A program made the translations under genes and the position numbers. The notes under the pieces were generated by a model, which was not told where the DNA came from, made no database searches, and was given only the letters and a program-made list of their open reading frames with translations. A stretch of 32,111 bases of DNA from JAABRU01 sp050180235. Its GTDB lineage: Bacteria; Desulfobacterota; Desulfobacteria; Desulfobacterales; Desulfococcaceae. Location of the stretch: assembly GCA_050180235.1 (NCBI GenBank), contig JBFXEJ010000071.1:1-32111 (forward strand). The letters run 5' to 3'. Below, piece after piece: positions 31,449 through 32,111 of this stretch (its first letter is position 1; each line of letters begins with the position of its first letter).

Positions 31449-32111
31449 GGCTTTCTCCTTTTCCCTATACAGGAATATACCCTGAATTCATCCGGATGAC
31501 AAGACAAAGAACAGGTCAAAAGCCATTTTTTCCGGATCATCTGCCAAAAATTTTTTGTTTTTTATCCGGAAGCAATATGATACATACAGACGGTATACAG
31601 AAAATCAGCCGTATGGCAAATAGGGCAGAGCCGGATCATGTTCCTCACCTTCCCTTCTTTTCATGAAACCCGGATATTTCGCGTCTTTGGGCTTTGATCG
31701 TTTGTGGAGGGAGGAACAGTCTGCACATTCGGCAGATTTTTCGCCATCATAATGGTATCAGCAGAATCCGAAAATTTTTCGCAGGCCAGTTTCAGTACTG
31801 TTCCGGCAGAGTCCGGAATTAGCGGATGACTGAGATGGAACAGGGATTGACCAAATCAGAAAAAAAGGCTATGAATAAAAATTCACACGGAAGCGTAAAA
31901 ATTATATACGCAGATATGATATTTTTCATATCATCGGAAATACAGATATCTGACATCACAAAAATACTTCATAATGATGAATTTTGGGTAGTGGTATTTT
32001 TTTGACTGACAATTCTCACCGCATTAAACTTTCATTATAATGGTTAATAAACATTCTTATGCGCTTTCCGTGCATTTCCCGGTTTCTGCTGAAGGAGAGA
32101 GTCTTCCGCAC
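31449..32111. other. Right-end intergenic region, no convincing gene
   Basis: No reading frame of useful length with coding character is present. A small hairpin (ATGATAT / ATATCAT) lies at about 31917-31935. At 31987-32010 the sequence GGTAGTGG, ten bases, then ACTGAC matches the terminal repeat of the MITE at 12827 in both blocks and in spacing, and may be the left end of a related element that runs out of the window. Confidence 0.5.

Overview
The window reads like a chromosome segment of a strictly anaerobic, fatty-acid- or carboxylate-oxidising Gram-negative bacterium, most plausibly a Desulfobacterota member related to Desulfonema or Desulfococcus. This is inferred from the EtfBA, acyl-CoA dehydrogenase and 3-hydroxyacyl-CoA dehydrogenase set, the lipoprotein and LolC/E-type permease, and intergenic gaps packed with short palindromic repeats. 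I did not confirm the taxon by any search. Most genes are of moderate GC. The interval from about 22.6 to 26.5 kb is clearly AT-richer and looks acquired.

Layout. (1) 359-649: small lipoprotein followed by a very strong terminator. (2) 863-8385: an acyl-CoA catabolic locus split by a divergent promoter region. Leftward run etfB, etfA and an SDR dehydrogenase; rightward run a histidine-phosphatase-fold protein, an ACAD10/11-type acyl-CoA dehydrogenase, an APH-fold kinase and a 3-hydroxyacyl-CoA dehydrogenase. The kinase plus ACAD pair matches the logic of 4-hydroxyacyl-CoA breakdown (phosphorylate the 4-hydroxyl, eliminate phosphate, continue into beta-oxidation). The ETF would take the electrons, and a pair of TetR-like operator boxes sits between the two promoters. 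(3) 8799-13882: a PD-(D/E)XK nuclease-like protein with a 9-residue repeat tail, a stand-alone duplicate of that tail, a P-loop ATPase, and a translationally coupled membrane-anchored ATPase that is broken by a 192-bp MITE-like insertion. (4) 14164-21763: TetR regulator, orphan LolC/E-type permease, RlmK/RlmI-like methyltransferase, membrane-anchored EEP hydrolase, coiled-coil membrane protein, and guaA.

(5) 22483-26496: the most unusual part. A two-gene AT-rich unit couples a DGQHR/DUF262-like protein with a protein ending in a HEPN-type RNxxxH motif. It is followed by an integron attC-like site, a cassette-like segment of toxin-antitoxin genes (antitoxin-like ORF plus truncated PIN toxin, then DUF4258 plus YgiT-type zinc finger), and a second attC-like site whose R box contains the stop codon of the last gene. 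No integrase is in view, so this resembles a CALIN, an attC cluster without an integrase. (6) 26605-31448: an ECF transporter ATPase and T-component without an S-component, the GDP-L-fucose pair fcl and gmd, and an MNT/HEPN toxin-antitoxin pair. The last 660 bases hold no convincing gene but contain a sequence resembling the terminal repeat of the MITE that broke the ATPase gene.

Intergenic DNA is dominated by several dispersed palindromic families, which recur between unrelated genes.
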